In this document: positions 40,107-40,774 of the stretch, in pieces
Layout of the letters: every line of letters starts with the position of its first letter
Position numbering within the stretch: the first letter of the stretch is position 1
The notes under the pieces: generated by a model
Told to the model about the DNA's origin: nothing
Databases searched by the model: none
The model's input: the letters and a program-made list of their open reading frames with translations, nothing else
Translations under genes and position numbers: made by a program
Source of the DNA: an uncultured Lachnoclostridium sp.
GTDB lineage: Bacteria > Bacillota > Clostridia > Lachnospirales > Lachnospiraceae
DNA length: 40,774 bases
Direction of reading: 5' to 3'
Assembly: GCA_902464595.1 (NCBI GenBank)
Contig: CABQJX010000008.1
Coordinates: forward strand, 1 to 40,774

Positions 40107-40128
40107 GTTTGTTATAATAGTAACAAAC
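40107..40128 (+). promoter_or_regulatory. Perfect dyad spanning a TATAAT box
   Basis: GTTTGTTA (40107-40114) and TAACAAAC (40121-40128) are perfect 8-bp arms, and TATAAT (40113-40118) overlaps the left arm and centre. No good -35 box stands 17 bp upstream, so it would be a regulated or weak promoter, or just a hairpin. Confidence 0.45.
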
Positions 40129-40170
40129 AAGGCCCCCGTCGGGGAGAAGTTTTGGGGGGAGGAACGAAAT

Positions 40171-40251
40171 ATGGAGGGAGATTCCCTTGTGCCTCAAAAA
40201 AGATTGATTCTTTCTATAAGTTTTTCACAAAATATAGAGAAAGAAGATTGA
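40171..40251 (+). CDS. Possible 26-residue peptide
   Basis: ATG 40171 follows a very strong GGGGGGAGGAAC site seven bases away and opens a 26-codon frame starting MEGDSLVPQKRLILSISF. A TATAAT box inside a perfect dyad lies about 55 bp upstream. I do not recognise the product. The start signals are better than chance would usually give, but length alone cannot prove a gene. Its stop overlaps the -35 box of the next promoter. Confidence 0.35.
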   Translation: MEGDSLVPQKRLILSISFSQNIEKED

Positions 40252-40276
40252 TAATTTTTAAGGCATAGGTTATAAT
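40248..40276 (+). promoter_or_regulatory. Promoter of the V/A-type ATPase operon
   Basis: TTGATA (40248-40253) and TATAAT (40271-40276) are separated by 17 bp. The leader would be about 167 nt and contains CTGTCTG (40376-40382) paired with CAGACAG (40409-40415), a 7-bp stem ahead of the ribosome site. Confidence 0.75.
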
Positions 40277-40449
40277 CTATTCATATTGTACAAAACGGTT
40301 AAAAAAGAATGGGTAAAATCAGGATATATTGTCACTTTGGCATAATTCGGAGAAGCCCATCGTATTCTCATTGTCCTGTCTGCATAAACTGATAGTAAAA
40401 GTTCCGGCCAGACAGAGGTGGGATTCCGGTACAGAAAGGAGGATTTAGA

Positions 40450-40758
40450 TTGGCTCAGGAAACCATTGAAGCGATCCGTCAGGCGGAGGCTTCCGCAGAA
40501 GCAGCAGAAAAGGAAGCGGCAAACGAGGCGGAGGCGATTGTGGCGGAAGCGAAGGCCAAGGCAGCTCAGCTGAAGGCAGAGATGACAAGATCTGCCAGAG
40601 AGAAGGCAGCTAACGCCGAGGAAGAAGCCAGGGCTCAGGGCGAACAGATGCTTGCAGAAGCCGGAGCCGAAGAAAGCAGAGCGCTTCAGGCACTGCAGGA
40701 TGCAGTGGCTCAGAAGCAGCAAAAGGCAGTTGAAGTTATCTTATCAGAACTGCTATAG
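40450..40758 (+). CDS. V/A-type ATPase peripheral stalk subunit (H/G-like)
   Basis: The 102-residue protein is almost all charged heptad coiled coil, with Ala, Glu, Lys and Gln dominating, as in the AhaH/NtpF-type stalk subunit of V/A-ATPases that pairs with subunit E. The start is TTG 40450, set by AAAGGAGG seven bases upstream; no ATG fits. In clostridial V/A-ATPase operons this subunit comes first and is followed by subunit I, which fits the position at the window edge with AGGGAGGCGC right after the stop. A different coiled-coil protein is possible. Confidence 0.75.
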   Translation: MAQETIEAIRQAEASAEAAEKEAANEAEAIVAEAKAKAAQLKAEMTRSAREKAANAEEEARAQGEQMLAEAGAEESRALQALQDAVAQKQQKAVEVILSELL

Positions 40759-40774
40759 GAAGGGAGGCGCTTAA

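Larger units (their letters stand above)
39888..40449 (+). other. 562-bp AT-rich gap with inverted repeats
   Basis: No recognised gene lies here. Contents in order: a long-range inverted repeat CCATTTAAATAGG (39926-39938) and CCTATTTTAAATGG (40009-40022), repeats of TGTTGAATA at two places, a terminator-like hairpin, a perfect dyad over a TATAAT box, a possible 26-codon ORF, and a good promoter ahead of the ATPase operon with a 167-base leader. Confidence 0.65.

Overview
The window looks like chromosomal DNA of an anaerobic, spore-forming Firmicute, most likely Lachnospiraceae. It carries SpoIIID, a spore-coat type SPOCS-LysM protein, the gene order rpsF-ssb-rpsR with Gram-positive style neighbours (a DUF951 protein), strong AGGAGG ribosome sites and many rho-independent terminators. 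Moderate GC, ABC-type sialic acid uptake and the first gene of a V/A-type ATPase fit a gut clostridium. I see no CRISPR array, insertion sequence, rRNA or prophage genes. Family names come from recognising sequence motifs by eye; no database search was made.

Region 1 (1-8541): a tRNA-Glu on the minus strand, then a MerR regulator followed by a six-gene run: amino-acid permease, DUF554 membrane protein, PatB/MalY-type C-S lyase, FAD/NAD(P) oxidoreductase, soluble molybdopterin oxidoreductase and a four-cluster ferredoxin. The promoter ahead of the permease has the 19-bp spacer and central dyad typical of MerR activation. I regard this as the best candidate for an undescribed system: a regulated, cytoplasmic, molybdenum-dependent pathway working on an imported amino-acid derivative, possibly a sulfur compound.

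Region 2 (8542-18950): spoIIID, ilvE, a PrcB-like lipoprotein with an odd basic N-terminus, cysE and a TtcA-like gene (overlapping), a SPOCS-LysM spore protein, a repeat element with two identical 61-bp copies, a DUF2156/GNAT pair, a sirtuin, an aldo-keto reductase and DUF951. spoIIID and the SPOCS-LysM gene are preceded by similar sigma-E-like promoter sequences.

Region 3 (18951-27822): the rpsF-ssb-rpsR operon, then a sialic acid catabolic locus. nanA runs on the minus strand; nanE, nanK, an RpiR regulator, and a sugar ABC transporter (binding protein plus two permeases) run divergently. Both divergent promoters and a 24-bp near-perfect palindrome at the nanE start site are visible.

Region 4 (27823-40774): a DUF1847 gene, a gene-poor stretch with phased A-tracts ahead of an oligopeptide-type ABC operon (binding protein, two ATPases, two permeases, LysR regulator), an RND efflux adaptor and pump, a 562-bp AT-rich gap with inverted repeats and a possible 26-codon ORF, and the first gene of a V/A-ATPase operon, which runs off the window.
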